The notes below the pieces were generated by a model. The model had not been told where the DNA came from. It searched no databases and saw nothing but the letters and a program-made list of their open reading frames with translations. A DNA stretch of 10,506 nucleotides. Source: B2-G16 sp964528085. Lineage in GTDB: Bacteria; Bipolaricaulota; Bipolaricaulia; UBA7950; UBA9294. This document shows, piece after piece, positions 9,044-10,506 of the stretch (positions are counted from its first letter, which is position 1; the number at the start of each line of letters is the position of its first letter). Location of the stretch: NCBI GenBank assembly GCA_964528085.1, contig CAZGRE010000045.1, forward strand, positions 1 through 10,506. The letters run 5' to 3'. The position numbers and the translations under genes are program-made.

Positions 9044-9050
9044 ACCTCCT
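9044..9050 (-). promoter_or_regulatory. Ribosome-binding site of wtpA, potentially masked by its leader
   Basis: The sequence AGGAGGT on the minus strand lies 4 nt upstream of the ATG at 9037-9039. It fixes the start of wtpA and rules out the in-frame GTG at 9060. It is complementary to TCTCCT at 9119-9124 in the same transcript, so it can be sequestered by leader folding. Confidence 0.8.
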
Positions 9051-9124
9051 TTCCAATCACGGGAGGCGCAGCCGTTTCCAGCTACACCCTATCGCCCGCC
9101 CTCCCTAGGCTCACCCGTAGGAGA
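9045..9124 (-). ncRNA. Structured leader of the wtp-moa operon, candidate molybdenum-cofactor-type riboswitch
   Basis: Read on the minus strand, the roughly 110-nt leader of wtpA can fold into a closed element. TCTCCT (9119-9124) pairs with the ribosome-binding site AGGAGG (9045-9050), with one G-U pair. Next to it ACGGG (9114-9118) pairs with CCCGT (9059-9063). Inside is a hairpin GTAGCTG-GAAA-CGGCTGC (9068-9085): seven pairs, two of them G-U, capped by a GAAA tetraloop. GAGCC (9108-9112) and CGCCTCCCG (9060-9068) lie in the single-stranded or junction parts. These short blocks and the GNRA hairpin resemble what I recall of the Moco RNA motif, and the gene context is exactly right for it. 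I worked by eye and could not compare with a covariance model, so the class assignment is inference; the complementarities are directly visible. Confidence 0.5.
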
Positions 9125-9150
9125 AGCGGGTCGGAGATTTAAGCCCCTCT

Positions 9151-9179
9151 ATCATACGGCGAAGGGACGAAAAGGAAAA
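9151..9179 (-). promoter_or_regulatory. Candidate promoter of the wtp-moa operon
   Basis: On the minus strand a good -10 hexamer TATGAT (9151-9156) is preceded, after 17 nt, by a weak -35 match TTTTCC (9174-9179, three of six). It sits between the upstream terminator and the structured leader, and transcription would begin near 9144-9149, about 105-110 nt before wtpA. The -35 box lies in the last part of the terminator stem. The weak -35 makes this a moderate call. Confidence 0.45.
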
Positions 9180-9210
9180 GGCGACGGAGATCCTCCGCCG
9201 CCCTTTCCTC
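9170..9210 (-). terminator. Strong intrinsic terminator of the DUF4139 gene
   Basis: Starting 14 nt after the stop codon at 9225-9227, the minus strand has a long perfect hairpin: 9193-9210 pairs with 9172-9189 (18 pairs, three of them G-U) around a 3-nt loop. The base of the stem runs into a T-run (TTTT at 9170-9173), whose first two Ts can still pair at the stem base, followed by CG. It separates the DUF4139 transcript from the wtp-moa operon that follows on the same strand. The opposite strand has no T-tract, so it should act in this direction only. Confidence 0.85.
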
Positions 9211-9224
9211 AGTTCAATTACCGA

Positions 9225-10454
9225 TCAGCGGTAGCTCCACTCGACGGTGTAGGTCAGCTCCGCCTCACCCCCCGCCGGGACCGAGAGGATGAACCTCACC
9301 GTACGCGAGTCGACCGTCTCGTAGGGTAGGGAGCTTGCGGTGATCGTCCACGTCCCGGCGAGGTACTCAAGGACCTCCACGGTCACCGGCTCGTCCTTCG
9401 CCGAGCGGATCGTTATCTGGTAGGAGTCGCGGTTCCTCTCCTCCCCGATCCGCAGGTGGGAGGTCTGGACCCGCTCGCCGGTGAGGTCGAACGCCGCCCC
9501 GATCGCGAGCTCGATCTCCTCTCCGAGGGGGGTGTCGCCGATCGACGAGGCGCCGATGAACAGCCTTCCCTCCTCGTTGTAGACCGATACCCCTCCGGCG
9601 GGGAGGGGCTCCTCCTCGTTCGTGAACCGGATCACCGTCTCCACCGACCCGCCGCTGAACCGGTAGATCCGCTCGTAGGGGATCGTGGCGGAGACGAACG
9701 GGACGAGGTTCGCCCCCAGCCCGAGGTCGACCGGCTCAGGTAGCGAGTAGCGGTGATACTCGGACGCCTGCGAGACGGTCGCCTCCGGGGCGGCGGCCAT
9801 CGTCCTCACCTCTCCGTAGTCGACGGTCTTCGGCGTGTAGACCTCACCGGCTATCAGCCCGATCTCCGCCTGGGAGAAGGATAGGCCGGTCTCGTTCGTC
9901 AGGATCGCCGTCCCCTGCAGGCTGAGCGACTCATTGCCCAGCACCGCCCGGTAGGAGGCCTCCCACGAGATCCCGTACGTCAGGTAGCGGAGAAGGAGGT
10001 CGGTCGTCCCGGGCTCGTCGGTCAGGTAGCGGACCTCGGCCGCGGCGAGCGGTGGGTAGGGGGTGCGGATCGCCTGGTACTCGCGGATGAATACGGTCCC
10101 TTCGCTCGTCGCGAGGAAAATCCCGTCCTGTCCCCATATGAGGACGCGCCCGCGGAACGTACCGGCAGACGAGATCACCTCCACGTAGAGGCCGTCCCAC
10201 CCCTCGAGCCCCTCCATCTCCGGAAGCGCCGGTGAGGTGGAAAGAACCGTCAGCCCGTCTATCACCAGGCTCTCGAGGATGATCTCGTCTGGGAGTCGGT
10301 CGATCGTCAGCCTCCCCTCGGACGCAAGGTCATACGTGCGCCTCTCCTCGACCAGGGCTAGCCCCTGCGGGTAGATGACAAGGTATGGAGCGGCAAAGAC
10401 GGCGGATCCCAACATAGTGACGATAATCCCGATTGTGGCAACCACTTTGAGCAT
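9225..10454 (-). CDS. Exported DUF4139-family protein
   Basis: A 409-residue protein of unknown function. Residues 1-22 are a signal peptide (MLK, hydrophobic run, then SAVFAA). The remainder is mainly beta-strand. The segment LRYLTYGISWEASYRAVL (155-172), then LQGTAILTNETGLSF (179-193) and IGLIAGEVY (198-206), matches the core of DUF4139 proteins, whose middle reads as an immunoglobulin-like domain describing 'tension with an interior strand'. The C-terminal part has the typical EPVTVEVLEYLAGTWTI (355-371) and VPAGGEAELTYTVEW (392-406). The N-terminal DUF4140-like coiled-coil part of longer relatives is missing; here residues 23-140 are short beta segments instead. There is no cysteine and no membrane anchor. 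Start ATG at 10454 is preceded by AAGGTGGTGA. It is its own transcription unit, bounded by a strong terminator. Confidence 0.85.
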   Translation of the reverse strand: MLKVVATIGIIVTMLGSAVFAAPYLVIYPQGLALVEERRTYDLASEGRLTIDRLPDEIILESLVIDGLTVLSTSPALPEMEGLEGWDGLYVEVISSAGTFRGRVLIWGQDGIFLATSEGTVFIREYQAIRTPYPPLAAAEVRYLTDEPGTTDLLLRYLTYGISWEASYRAVLGNESLSLQGTAILTNETGLSFSQAEIGLIAGEVYTPKTVDYGEVRTMAAAPEATVSQASEYHRYSLPEPVDLGLGANLVPFVSATIPYERIYRFSGGSVETVIRFTNEEEPLPAGGVSVYNEEGRLFIGASSIGDTPLGEEIELAIGAAFDLTGERVQTSHLRIGEERNRDSYQITIRSAKDEPVTVEVLEYLAGTWTITASSLPYETVDSRTVRFILSVPAGGEAELTYTVEWSYR

Positions 10455-10476
10455 TATGAATCACCACCTTTTCCTT

Positions 10477-10505
10477 ATCTTAGCAAGTGGGACAGGGCCG
10501 GTGAA
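10477..10505 (-). promoter_or_regulatory. Candidate promoter of the DUF4139 gene
   Basis: On the minus strand TTCACC (10500-10505, four of six to the -35 consensus) and TAAGAT (10477-10482, a good -10) are separated by exactly 17 nt. Transcription would start around 10470, giving a very short leader that holds little more than the ribosome-binding site AAGGTGGTGA (10461-10470). The upstream flank lies outside the window. Confidence 0.45.
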
Positions 10506-10506
10506 G

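Noticed and set aside
9040..9060. GTG at 9060 as the wtpA start.
   Set aside because: It would place the AGGAGGT ribosome-binding site within the gene and add residues before the signal peptide; the ATG at 9039 is properly spaced.

Overview
GC-rich bacterial-type DNA, with Shine-Dalgarno sites in front of most genes, tightly overlapping cistrons and N-terminal signal peptides on exported proteins. I cannot name the organism. The combination of an archaeal-style WtpA tungstate/molybdate transporter, a full molybdopterin operon and exported VIT-vWA and DUF4139 proteins suggests a deep-branching anaerobe. Bipolaricaulota/Acetothermia would fit, but that is only a guess.

Layout. (1) Positions 3-185, + strand: the 3' end of a gene cut by the window edge. 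(2) 247-2361, +: an exported VIT + von Willebrand A protein. (3) 2369-9039, -: a nine-gene operon read right to left, wtpA-wtpB-wtpC-moaA-moaC-moaD-moaE-moeA-mogA. It meets the vWA gene tail to tail with only 7 bp between stop codons. (4) 9040-9224: an intergenic region holding a strong intrinsic terminator, a candidate promoter and a structured leader RNA that could be a molybdenum-cofactor-type riboswitch. (5) 9225-10454, -: an exported DUF4139-family protein with its own probable promoter at the right edge.

The operon forms a complete functional line. WtpA captures tungstate or molybdate outside the membrane, and WtpB/WtpC import it. MoaA and MoaC make cyclic pyranopterin monophosphate from GTP. 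MoaD/MoaE insert the dithiolene sulfurs to give molybdopterin. MogA adenylates molybdopterin and MoeA inserts the metal. The MoaD-activating enzyme (MoeB) and the nucleotide-attaching enzyme (MobA) are not in this window, and no molybdo- or tungstoenzyme is present. Cistrons are joined by four ATGA overlaps, one 19-nt overlap and gaps of at most 9 nt, so translational coupling is likely throughout.

The most interesting part is the wtpA leader. It can sequester the wtpA ribosome-binding site and can form a competing helix, and no protein regulator such as ModE is encoded here.
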